DNA of 10,137 bases. Origin: Sulfolobaceae archaeon (GTDB lineage: Archaea; Thermoproteota; Thermoprotei_A; Sulfolobales; Sulfolobaceae). Below are positions 1-4,963 of this stretch, piece after piece. Position 1 is the stretch's first letter. Every line of letters begins with the position of its first letter. The notes beneath the pieces are model-generated. The model had not been told where the DNA came from, ran no database searches, and saw only the letters and a program-made list of their open reading frames with translations. The stretch spans positions 1 through 10,137 of the forward strand of contig JAPYVG010000056.1 of the NCBI GenBank assembly GCA_028277025.1, given 5' to 3'. A program made the translations under genes and the position numbers.

Positions 1-396
1 CTAAACTCGAATCAATTATACGTTCTGAGGGATATACAAGAGGAAATAATAAAGAACGTACCTAAGAAGATTAGGGATAAGTTTATCTTAGAGATGACTA
101 TAATACCGTTAGTATTGTCTACCAGTGCCTTAAGTAAATTCATTAACATGACAGTTAACGAACAAATAATTCAAGAACAGTCCCATAACTTTAGCGTAAA
201 TGTGAAAAGAAAGAGAGGTGGATTTTACGTACATATGTACCTTAATGGGAACCACATAGCTTACTTTAAGGTTGACGGTAAAATTAGGGATAAGATAAGG
301 AGTAAGGTCGCACAATACGTAATAGATAAAGAGAAAGTAGAGAAGATTACTGAAGATTTGTATAGCCAAATAAAAGAGAAAATGGGATTAAAATAA
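1..396 (+). CDS. Unrecognised protein, 3' part only (5' end outside the window)
   Basis: The reading frame is open from base 1 to the TAA at 394-396, giving 131 visible residues, so the gene begins left of the window. An ATG at 94 is only an internal methionine as far as can be seen, because the frame continues upstream (LNSNQLYVLRDIQEEI...). I do not recognise the family. The middle is beta-rich and basic (VNVKRKRGGFYVHMYLNG, then HIAYFKVDGKIRDKI), followed by a charged helical C-terminus ending EKMGLK. The basic hairpin-like segment could bind nucleic acid, but that is inference. No signal peptide or membrane segment is visible, although the short stretch IIPLVLSTSALSKF is hydrophobic. The antisense open frames over this region are less convincing because they are rich in Phe, Leu and Tyr, as expected from the complement of AT-rich coding sequence. 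Confidence 0.6.
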   Translation, partial: LNSNQLYVLRDIQEEIIKNVPKKIRDKFILEMTIIPLVLSTSALSKFINMTVNEQIIQEQSHNFSVNVKRKRGGFYVHMYLNGNHIAYFKVDGKIRDKIRSKVAQYVIDKEKVEKITEDLYSQIKEKMGLK

Positions 397-471
397 AATA
401 TAGAAAAATGAAAAAATAATGGATGTTTTAATAAAAGTATACGACAAGTCATTAGAAGGAATATTGACCTT
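397..471. other. Short intergenic stretch between convergent genes
   Basis: AT-rich spacer after the partial gene. A 23-codon frame (419-490, MDVLIKVYDKS...) opens here but overlaps the small minus-strand ORF and has no other support. No clear hairpin terminator is seen. Confidence 0.4.
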
Positions 472-585
472 TTATAAAAATTTAATATGAGGATAAGCTG
501 AAAGATTTAGCAAGATTTCGTCATCTTCTACTATCTCATTAAAACATACCTTATTAGTTCCCTTCTTTATTAGTCCAGTTTTCAT
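472..585 (-). CDS. Possible 37-residue protein downstream of the membrane protein gene
   Basis: On the minus strand an ATG at 585-583 opens a 37-codon frame ending TAA at 474-472. The product starts MKTGLIKKGTNKVCFNEIVE and ends in SAYPHIKFL. It begins 9 nt after the stop of the 595-1227 gene, on the same strand, so it could be the third gene of that unit. I recognise no family. It is acidic in the middle (EIVEDDEILL) and has one cysteine. No independent ribosome binding site is evident, and at this length an open frame in AT-rich DNA may occur by chance. The call rests on spacing, strand and a composition that looks protein-like, and it should be treated as tentative. Confidence 0.3.
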   Translation of the reverse strand: MKTGLIKKGTNKVCFNEIVEDDEILLNLSAYPHIKFL

Positions 586-594
586 ATGTATTAA

Positions 595-1227
595 CTATGA
601 GAGTTTAAAATAATATTTTACCAAAAGGAAGCCTGCAATTCCTACAATTATTGAAGGAACTGCTACGATAAAATAATTTGCGGATTGAGTTAAACTAACG
701 TATGCAGCTAAGCTATCAACCATGCCTAAAGGTGCTACAGAGATTATATACTTTAACTCTTTTCTCCAAAAGCTATAATACGCTGAAACTCCCCAGCAGT
801 AATGAATGAGAAGGGAGGAAGTTCTATCCATTATTTTTATGGCTACGAAGTAAGATAATGATGAAACAGTCGTAGTAGTTGCAATAAAAACATAAGGTAA
901 CTCCAGTAAGCCTACGAATATCGCATTCTCCCAGAAGGCTAAACCTATTCCGTAAGTCTTAGGGTTTTCTTTTATAAAACGCGAGAACAGATACGCAAAA
1001 CCTGGTTCAAAGGTGGTAGTTAATATCCCGTAGGCAATATAAGTAGGAATTTGAGGAGTTAAGAAAAAGGATAAGAACGCCAGTACTATGATGCCCTTTC
1101 CTATGATAGCTAATATGTAAGCACCGCCAGCTATTAGTATTACTTTCCAATCTCTCTTTACTAGGAAAAGAGGAATAATACCTATAAAAATTGAAATTAA
1201 CGCTCCTATTAAAATATATAAGTTCAT
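595..1227 (-). CDS. Polytopic membrane protein, YhfC/CPBP-like putative glutamic intramembrane protease
   Basis: 210 residues with about six or seven hydrophobic segments: residues 3-22, 28-57, 62-82, 95-120, 122-145, 160-180 and 184-206. Three polar motifs sit within or next to membrane segments. They are E74-x8-R83 in FEPGFAYLFSRF, GIGLAFWEN with E100, and MDRTSSLLIHYCWG with D134-R135 and H142. This E...R / GxGxxxxEN / (E/D)R...H arrangement resembles the YhfC family and the wider CPBP/Abi group of putative intramembrane proteases. The assignment is from motif memory, not a search. The first residue of the third motif is D, where E is commoner. The gene starts 24 nt after the stop of the winged-HTH gene on the same strand, so the two are probably co-transcribed, which points to a regulator/membrane-protein pair. 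Substrate unknown; it could also be a non-catalytic transporter-like protein. Confidence 0.7.
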   Translation of the reverse strand: MNLYILIGALISIFIGIIPLFLVKRDWKVILIAGGAYILAIIGKGIIVLAFLSFFLTPQIPTYIAYGILTTTFEPGFAYLFSRFIKENPKTYGIGLAFWENAIFVGLLELPYVFIATTTTVSSLSYFVAIKIMDRTSSLLIHYCWGVSAYYSFWRKELKYIISVAPLGMVDSLAAYVSLTQSANYFIVAVPSIIVGIAGFLLVKYYFKLS

Positions 1228-1251
1228 ACTCGTTTTAACGAGAAAGGAATA

Positions 1252-1767
1252 TTAATGAGTCACTTTCATTAGTGAAAGCAGTCGTTGTTTAACTTCATCT
1301 AAGATTTTTCTTATCTCCTCTTCATTTTCCAAAAATGTTGAAAAAGTTACTAAAGCGTCAAGAATTACAGCATGATCTATAGGATCAATTCCTTTAGGAA
1401 TCTCATTGTATTTTTGATACTTATCATCCATTATCTTTTTTAAGGAAGAAAGAAATTCTAAAACCTTTCTTGCTAATGGGTCCTTAGGGTGAAGGGGAAT
1501 GTTTAAAGGTAAGGCGTAATATAAAGCCTTTGCTCTATAATATTTTGTCTTAAAGTTTCTCTTACGCTCGATTTTTGTTACTTCTATAAGTCCGTATTTT
1601 TCAAGTTTGCTTAGCCTCCTCCATATAGTAGGTAATGGGACTTTTAATTTTTCTGATAAGGAAGTGGCGTTCAGCTCTTCGGAAACTAGTAATTCTAGAA
1701 TTTTAAAGTTGATATTATCTAAGACGAGCTTTGCTTGATCTTCATTTAAGATTAGAAATCTTTGCAT
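1252..1767 (-). CDS. Winged helix-turn-helix transcriptional regulator, ArsR/TrmB-like
   Basis: 171 residues. The N-terminal 18-82 region reads as a winged HTH. A first helix (NFKILELLVSEEL) precedes the positioning helix and the recognition helix ATSLSEKLKVPLPTIWRRLS, then LEKYGLIEV and a basic wing IERKRNFKTKYYRA, a typical ArsR-type plan. The C-terminal half (95-171) is alpha-helical and charged and is probably a dimerisation or sensor region; no cysteine metal site is visible. It is the first gene of a minus-strand unit with the membrane protein 24 nt downstream, so it likely regulates that unit or responds with it. An AT-rich TTTAAA lies only about 8-15 nt before the ATG at 1767, closer than a normal Sulfolobales TATA element, so the true start or promoter is not settled. 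The DNA-binding call is secure; the target is inferred. Confidence 0.8.
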   Translation of the reverse strand: MQRFLILNEDQAKLVLDNINFKILELLVSEELNATSLSEKLKVPLPTIWRRLSKLEKYGLIEVTKIERKRNFKTKYYRAKALYYALPLNIPLHPKDPLARKVLEFLSSLKKIMDDKYQKYNEIPKGIDPIDHAVILDALVTFSTFLENEEEIRKILDEVKQRLLSLMKVTH

Positions 1768-1798
1768 AAATAAAGTTTAAATCAATGACCAAAAATAG

Positions 1799-2068
1799 CT
1801 AACTATCTCCTTCCTCAAATCCTTCAACTTTCTTACCTTTTTGTATTATTGTACCAACAACTTCATAGCCTACTATCACGGGGTATTTAATTCTTGAACA
1901 ACACCATTGGAGTTGTAGCAGATCTCTGTAGCATAGGGCTTTCCTACCTACTTATAACGTCGTCATCTGCAGGCATGTTGAATATCTTATTAATACTTCA
2001 GCGTCTACTCTTATAACGTCGTCATCTGCAGGCTTTAGATCTGGTACCTCTTGTTCTTTATAGCCCTG
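1799..2068 (-). pseudogene. Decayed N-terminal fragment of a zinc-dependent alcohol dehydrogenase (MDR family)
   Basis: Read on the minus strand, two broken frames together resemble the GroES-like domain of a medium-chain alcohol dehydrogenase. The first (from about 2068) gives KQGYKEQEVPDLKPADDDVI, then RVDAEVLIRYST, and stops. The second gives RKALCYRDLLQLQW, RIKYPVIVGYEVVGTII and GKKVEGFEEGD, and stops at 1799-1801. The second frame matches the usual YPVI-GHE-VVG-I-GKxVEGFxxGD stretch, with the metal-site GHE changed to GYE. No start codon, no intact frame and no Rossmann domain remain. The break between the frames is associated with a duplicated 24-bp block. This is a relic: an ancestor was probably truncated and rearranged. 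Such dehydrogenases often accompany aromatic catabolism, but a link to the cluster at 4964-9537 is speculative. Confidence 0.7.
1951..2033. repeat. 24-bp perfect direct repeat, 59-bp period, inside the dehydrogenase relic
   Basis: Bases 1951-1974 and 2010-2033 are identical (both begin CTTATAACGTCGTCATCTGC). On the minus strand each copy encodes the same PADDDVI segment, so the dehydrogenase segment is duplicated and followed by two different continuations. Only two copies exist, which excludes a CRISPR array. Shorter TATAACGT motifs recur at 2078-2085 and 2088-2095. Confidence 0.85.
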
Positions 2069-2103
2069 CTTATTACCTATAACGTGTTATAACGTTTACG
2101 TCC

Positions 2104-2142
2104 TTAAAAAATATATACTATAAATTCATAGTATATATTATT
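2104..2142 (+). promoter_or_regulatory. Promoter with perfect 12-bp inverted repeat (candidate operator)
   Basis: Arms AATATATACTAT (2110-2121) and ATAGTATATATT (2128-2139) are exact reverse complements separated by 6 nt (AAATTC). The left arm doubles as the probable TATA element, about 25-30 nt before the ATG at 2143. The right arm ends 3 nt before it, where a leaderless transcript would start. A dimeric protein bound here would block the basal machinery, so autoregulation by one of the two downstream products is plausible but inferred. Confidence 0.6.
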
Positions 2143-2436
2143 ATGAGGATTCAGATAAAAGGAAATTACATTTACGTGACAATGTGGGACAAATTGTCTA
2201 AGAGACCTAAGAGGTATTATTTGGGACGAAGGGAGGAGTTAAAGAAGTGGGAAGAATTGCTAACATTTGCAAGAGAGTATAAGATAAGTGACGAAGAGGT
2301 TAGAGATTATTTGAATTATTATTTAGATAAGGATACTAATATGACCAAAGTAGAGTACGTTTTACTTTCGCTTAGTTTAGGTGTTGAATTGTGGGGATTG
2401 AATGGAAGTACAAAAACGCTTTCAGAAAGGCGCTAA
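2143..2436 (+). CDS. Small basic protein upstream of the nucleotidyltransferase, possible antitoxin/DNA-binding partner
   Basis: 97 residues, starting at the ATG 3 nt after the inverted repeat, consistent with a leaderless transcript. The N-terminus is beta-rich with aromatic and basic residues: IKGNYIYVTMWDKLSKRPKR, then YYLGRREEL. This resembles the KxYxxLG strand seen in many small archaeal DNA-associated proteins, a loose similarity only. The rest is helical and charged (EELLTFAREYKISDEEVRDY) and ends SERR. The last 46 nt overlap the start of the nucleotidyltransferase gene in another frame, so translation is probably coupled. The family is not recognised. Position, size, tight overlap and the palindromic promoter are what one expects of the first gene of a toxin-antitoxin pair, but no experimentally known antitoxin family is evident. 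Confidence 0.65.
   Translation: MRIQIKGNYIYVTMWDKLSKRPKRYYLGRREELKKWEELLTFAREYKISDEEVRDYLNYYLDKDTNMTKVEYVLLSLSLGVELWGLNGSTKTLSERR
2379..2393 (+). promoter_or_regulatory. Ribosome binding site and GTG start for the nucleotidyltransferase
   Basis: AGGTG at 2379-2383 lies 7 nt before GTG at 2391, matching the GGTG-type anti-16S sequence used by internal genes of Sulfolobales operons. It supports GTG 2391 as the start, inside the upstream gene. Confidence 0.5.
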
Positions 2437-2942
2437 AGCTTATAGAGAGATACTATCCAGACTACGCACTTATAGGAAGATTTGCAAGAAATTTTTACGC
2501 ACCACCGGAGACAACATTAGATATAGACTTCCTAGTAAACCTAGACGATTATGAAAGATTAGCGGAATTTATCGAATACGTATCTTCACAATATCAAATA
2601 ACTCCCAATGATGTAGGACATTGGCAATATGTAATAATTATAGAAGATATTAAAGTCGACTTGGTTAAACCTCCAGCTTATAAAATAACTGAGGAATTTA
2701 TCTCAAAGAGGAGGCAAATTAAAATTAAAGGAGTGGGAAAAATCTATATAGCATCGCCAGAAGATTTAGCTGTACTTTATGTAATATCTTCTAAGCAGCG
2801 AGGCATAAAAGATATTATAAAGGCTAAAGACATTATAAAGTATTCCATAGCGCGAAATGATTTCAGTGAAGAATATTTTTTAAAGAAATGTAAGGAAAAC
2901 AACGTGGAATACTTATGCTTATCTATGCTTTCTAGTGTATAA
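2391..2942 (+). CDS. DNA polymerase beta-superfamily nucleotidyltransferase, MNT/AbiEii-like
   Basis: 183 residues from GTG 2391. The nucleotidyltransferase core is recognisable. ALIGRFARNFYAPPETTLDIDFLVN contains the turn that is normally G-S/G followed by the paired aspartates D44 and D46 (DID). A third acidic residue is D90 in IEDIKVDLV. This gives the three carboxylates needed to bind two Mg2+ and transfer a nucleotide. Distal ASPEDLAVLYVISSKQRG, followed by KDIIKAKDI, matches the SPEDL...K motif frequent in stand-alone MNT/AbiEii-type enzymes. The usual G[GS] turn reads GR (R30), a deviation that could affect phosphate binding. Known relatives act as toxins or antitoxins that modify RNA, tRNA or partner proteins. 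Here the only tight partner is the overlapping 97-residue protein. The substrate cannot be read from the sequence. Confidence 0.75.
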   Translation: MGIEWKYKNAFRKALKLIERYYPDYALIGRFARNFYAPPETTLDIDFLVNLDDYERLAEFIEYVSSQYQITPNDVGHWQYVIIIEDIKVDLVKPPAYKITEEFISKRRQIKIKGVGKIYIASPEDLAVLYVISSKQRGIKDIIKAKDIIKYSIARNDFSEEYFLKKCKENNVEYLCLSMLSSV

Positions 2943-3033
2943 GAACGACAAATCTTATCATAAGTCGGAAAGAAGATGAGTTTCCATAAGTTATGTTTAC
3001 TTTAAATTTTATCAAGATTTATGTTAAATTTAC

Positions 3034-3043
3034 TTTTTTTTTT
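3034..3043 (+). terminator. T-tract, likely archaeal terminator for the 2143-2942 pair
   Basis: A run of ten T about 92 nt after the nucleotidyltransferase stop, in a 194-nt convergent spacer with no other gene. Oligo-T tracts on the coding strand are the usual crenarchaeal termination signal. A second T7 run follows at about 3096-3102. Confidence 0.4.
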
Positions 3044-3136
3044 AAGTACTCCTATTTTCGCTTCTAACATGGTTTAGATTGACGTCTGTTGGGATTTTTT
3101 TGAATCCATTCCTTATATAAGAACTTGAAATCTTAA

Positions 3137-3505
3137 TCAAGTTAGATTATCTTTATATTTCAATAGAATATCAACAACTTTCCTTTTTAGTTCATAAACC
3201 ATTTCTATATCTAAACTATCTTCATGAAAACCATCTTCATGAAGTTTCCACGCGTTTTTCCACATAGTAAAAATACCTGGTAAAGAGGGATCGAGAAGTC
3301 GTGCAGCTTTAAATAATATTTCGGCTTTCCATCTTCCCTTTTTAGAAACTTCTTCAAGAACACTAACGAGCCTAAATCTATTAGATAATATTTTTATTGC
3401 CTCTTCAGCAGCCTTATAATATTTTTCAGAAGCTTGAACAGTATCCCCTCTCCTTAAAAACTCCTCGGCCTCCTCTAAGTAACTTATTATATTTTTCATT
3501 TGCAA
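3137..3505 (-). CDS. PaREP1-family protein (second of a tandem pair)
   Basis: 122 residues. The helical signature YLEEAEEFLRRGDTVQASEK, continuing into YYKAAEEAIKIL, is the hallmark of the PaREP1/PaREP8 family, small all-helical proteins amplified in Crenarchaeota and of unknown function. They resemble HEPN-type four-helix proteins, which is my inference. The C-terminal half (FTMWKNAWKLHEDGFHED, then ELKRKVVDILLKY) fits the usual W..A..LH.dGFhe region, so the protein looks full length. The frame can begin at TTG 3505 or at ATG 3499 two codons in; the ATG is more likely. Its 5' end overlaps the end of the upstream PaREP1 gene by about 80 nt. The first 30 or so codons lie in a 93-bp block shared with that gene, pointing to recent recombination. 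Confidence 0.75.
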   Translation of the reverse strand: MQMKNIISYLEEAEEFLRRGDTVQASEKYYKAAEEAIKILSNRFRLVSVLEEVSKKGRWKAEILFKAARLLDPSLPGIFTMWKNAWKLHEDGFHEDSLDIEMVYELKRKVVDILLKYKDNLT

Positions 3506-3806
3506 TTTCCACTAATTTAGCTACGTCATTAGCTAATAACTCTAACGTCTCTAAATCTAAATTGACAGTATAGATTGCAGTCGCGCTGTTCCAATACTCT
3601 ATTATGTCTTCGCCAAGAAATTTGGATATCTGATAAACGGCTCTATTAAGAAATTTTAAGCTCCATCCTTCTTTCTTAACACTATCTAATATTTCTAGAT
3701 TTAAAGCCAGTGCTAATATTTTTATTGCCTCTTCAGCAGCCTTATAATATTTTTCAGAAGCTTGAACAGTATCCCCTCTCCTTAAAAACTCCTCAGCCTC
3801 CTCTAA
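3386..3806. repeat. 93-bp near-identical direct repeat within the tandem PaREP1 genes
   Basis: Bases 3386-3478 and 3714-3806 match at 92 of 93 positions (only 3467 G against 3795 A), offset 328 bp. Outside these limits the two genes have diverged almost completely. The block covers the conserved PaREP1 signature, including synonymous sites, so shared protein constraint cannot explain the identity. Recent gene conversion or a short tandem duplication can. Confidence 0.9.
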
Positions 3807-3845
3807 ATATACATCAGCAGAAGATTTGAGTATTTGACTATTCAT
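3426..3845 (-). CDS. PaREP1-family protein (first of the pair) with out-of-frame C-terminal tail
   Basis: 139 residues from ATG 3845. Residues 13-44 carry the same YLEEAEEFLRRGDTVQASEK signature as its neighbour. The middle (WSLKFLNRAVYQISKFLGED, then YWNSATAIYTVNLDLETLE) matches the family's W..L...A..ls..lG....e.W..A..lh pattern. The gene is PaREP1-like up to about residue 120. The last 19 residues (LLRGGRGVFKERGYCSSF) arise because the frame runs into the duplicated 5' segment of the downstream gene in a shifted register. They are not family sequence, and the original stop has probably been lost. A TATA-like TTTTTATT at 3870-3877 lies 28 nt upstream of the ATG, so transcription is probably leaderless and continues into the second gene. 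The cellular role is unknown. Confidence 0.75.
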   Translation of the reverse strand: MNSQILKSSADVYLEEAEEFLRRGDTVQASEKYYKAAEEAIKILALALNLEILDSVKKEGWSLKFLNRAVYQISKFLGEDIIEYWNSATAIYTVNLDLETLELLANDVAKLVEIANEKYNKLLRGGRGVFKERGYCSSF

Positions 3846-3865
3846 TATACTATACTATTTTTAGG

Positions 3866-3878
3866 AAGTAATAAAAAC
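3866..3878 (-). promoter_or_regulatory. Promoter of the PaREP1 pair
   Basis: On the minus strand GTTTTTATTACTT provides a TATA-like element centred about 28 nt before ATG 3845, the usual spacing for a leaderless Sulfolobales gene. Confidence 0.45.
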
Positions 3879-4192
3879 GTATTGTCCCTTCATTTTGGAT
3901 AACTAATTTTATTAATTTGGTATAAATCACGTATTTGGAAATTTATATTCAACTGAACGTGAGATTTATTTACTAGTAAGAGAAGCGATATTATATTTTT
4001 CAAAAATTTCACATCAATAAAAACTGATTTGAAGAATTCAAACTAAATTTTAAATAAATGAAATTGCTGCCACACATAAGATCATAACTATCAGAAACCT
4101 CTCATGGTAATTAAATTTTCGGCTAAATCATTTAGACCTGCTAGAGGCTAATAGTGCGTAGAAACTTATCGGATTCGCTACTGAGTTGTAGT
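3879..4192. other. Non-coding spacer, possible transposase relic
   Basis: About 310 nt without an intact gene. A short plus-strand frame at 4080-4148 (KPLMVIKFSAKSFRPARG, then TAA) has the look of a transposase C-terminus, but there is no upstream homology, terminal repeat or target duplication that I can identify. Otherwise AT-rich sequence with no recognisable RNA. Confidence 0.25.
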
Positions 4193-4247
4193 GGTTACTA
4201 GTAAAGTTCATATATTAGTAATTCTCATCCTTTACTATGAAAGTAAA
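4193..4247 (+). promoter_or_regulatory. vapBC promoter with TTACTAGTAA palindromes
   Basis: TATA-like CATATATTA at 4209-4217 is 20-28 nt upstream of the vapB ATG (4237). A perfect 10-bp palindrome TTACTAGTAA (4195-4204) precedes it. TTTACT (4231-4236) and AGTAAA (4242-4247) form an inverted repeat around the start codon. GGTTACTAG recurs at 4193-4201 and 4249-4257. Such symmetric elements fit autoregulation by the AbrB-type VapB; this is inferred. Confidence 0.5.
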
Positions 4248-4464
4248 GGTTACTAGAAACTTTCAAGTTACTATATCCTCTGAGATAAGAGAAAAATTAG
4301 GTATAAAGGAAGGAGATTACGTCGAAGTAACTTTAGATGAAAGTAATGGAACTATAATAATTAAACCGTATATAAGAAAGTGGACTACAATAAGGTTAAA
4401 TAAAAAAGTTGGTCAAGAGGATATAGATAAGGAAGTTGAGGAGGCATTAAATGATAGTAGTTGA
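4237..4464 (+). CDS. vapB: AbrB-type antitoxin VapB
   Basis: 75 residues. The N-terminal 1-47 stretch is a SpoVT/AbrB swapped-hairpin domain. VTRNFQVTISSEIREKLGIK, then GDYVEVTLDE and TIIIKPY, reproduces the K..xx.QVTIPxeiRexLgikeGD plan. The loop T-I-S replaces the commoner T-I-P, a minor change. The C-terminal 48-75 tail (IRKWTTIRLNKKVGQEDIDK...) is the probable toxin-binding segment that wraps around a PIN toxin. The vapC ATG (4451) lies inside this gene with a 14-nt overlap, the classical coupled arrangement of VapBC modules. The product should neutralise VapC and repress the shared promoter, which carries TTACTAGTAA-type symmetric sites. The gene is intact although its partner appears frameshifted. 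Confidence 0.88.
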   Translation: MKVKVTRNFQVTISSEIREKLGIKEGDYVEVTLDESNGTIIIKPYIRKWTTIRLNKKVGQEDIDKEVEEALNDSS

Positions 4465-4841
4465 TACAAATATATTAGTTTATTCAACTTTTGAAGATTC
4501 CGAAAATCATTCTAAAGCTCTGGAAATTATAGAAAAGGAGGACGTTAAAATTCCGCAGATAGTCGTTTACGAGTTTTTATGGGTTTTAGCCAAACTTACA
4601 TCAGATGTTTCCCTTAATAAAAACTAAGATTGAAGAGTTAAGAGAGTTTGAAATTGTATGTGAAAGCCCAGAAATCATACTTAATGGCGTAAAAATGTTA
4701 AAGGAAGACGGTAAACCTTTAAAGATGTTAAATGATTATGTTGTTCTAGCCTTAGCTAAAGAATTAAAAGGAGATTTAGCAACCTATGATGAAAAATTAA
4801 GGAAAATTGATGAAAAACATGGTGTAAGAATAATTCCTTAA
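4451..4841 (+). pseudogene. vapC: PIN-domain ribonuclease toxin VapC, interrupted by a single-base frameshift
   Basis: The frame starting ATG 4451 (MIVVDTNILVYSTFEDSE...) carries the first PIN residues D5 and N7 (VDTN) and E41 (VVYEFLWVL), then stops at TAA 4625-4627 after 58 residues. The +1 frame continues the same domain to 4841: KTKIEELREFEIVCESPEII, then LNDYVVLALAKEL, with the third and fourth acidic residues in NDYVVLA and ATYDEKL. Removing one A from the run AAAAA at 4619-4623 joins the halves into a 129-residue VapC with D5, E41, D95 and D113, a normal length. So this is a full VapC with one extra A: an inactivating mutation, a sequencing error, or a site of slippage or frameshifting. 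The product of the first half alone would lack half the active site. The downstream part could be translated from ATG 4605 but is not a complete enzyme. Confidence 0.85.
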
Positions 4842-4874
4842 GGCTAAAAAGTAGAGATAATTTTGGACGAGTAA

Positions 4875-4898
4875 TCCCATCAAGGTTTGATTAGGGGA
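4875..4898. terminator. Hairpin in the convergent spacer between vapC and the decarboxylase-like gene
   Basis: ATCAA (4879-4883) pairs with TTGAT (4887-4891) around a 3-nt loop. The stem continues as CCC (4876-4878) with GGG (4894-4896) across a 2-nt bulge. It sits between two converging genes, so a transcript-end structure is possible, but no T-tract follows it directly. Confidence 0.25.
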
Positions 4899-4963
4899 AA
4901 TAGGTCAAGGGAAACTGATAATGAATTAAAAACTTTATGTTTTTATTGGTGAGTCTAGGTCTG

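Noticed and set aside
130..452. Antisense open frames opposite the first gene, rich in Phe, Leu and Ser.
   Set aside because: Composition is that of the complement of an AT-rich gene; no motif, promoter or family resemblance.
419..490. A 23-codon plus-strand ORF after the first gene.
   Set aside because: Too short, overlaps another candidate, and shows no homology or RBS support.
1951..2095. Repeated TTATAACGTCGTCATC units looked like a small CRISPR array.
   Set aside because: There are only two full copies, the period is 59 bp, and the repeat encodes the same protein segment of a dehydrogenase relic; no cas genes or leader are present.
4080..4148. A short KPLMVIKFSAKSFRPARG frame resembling a transposase tail.
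   Set aside because: Only about 20 residues without upstream homology, terminal inverted repeats or target duplications; mentioned as a weak relic, not called as a mobile element.
4605..4841. A stand-alone 78-residue gene starting at ATG 4605.
   Set aside because: It is the C-terminal half of the PIN domain of vapC, separated by a one-base frameshift, so it is reported as part of the broken vapC.
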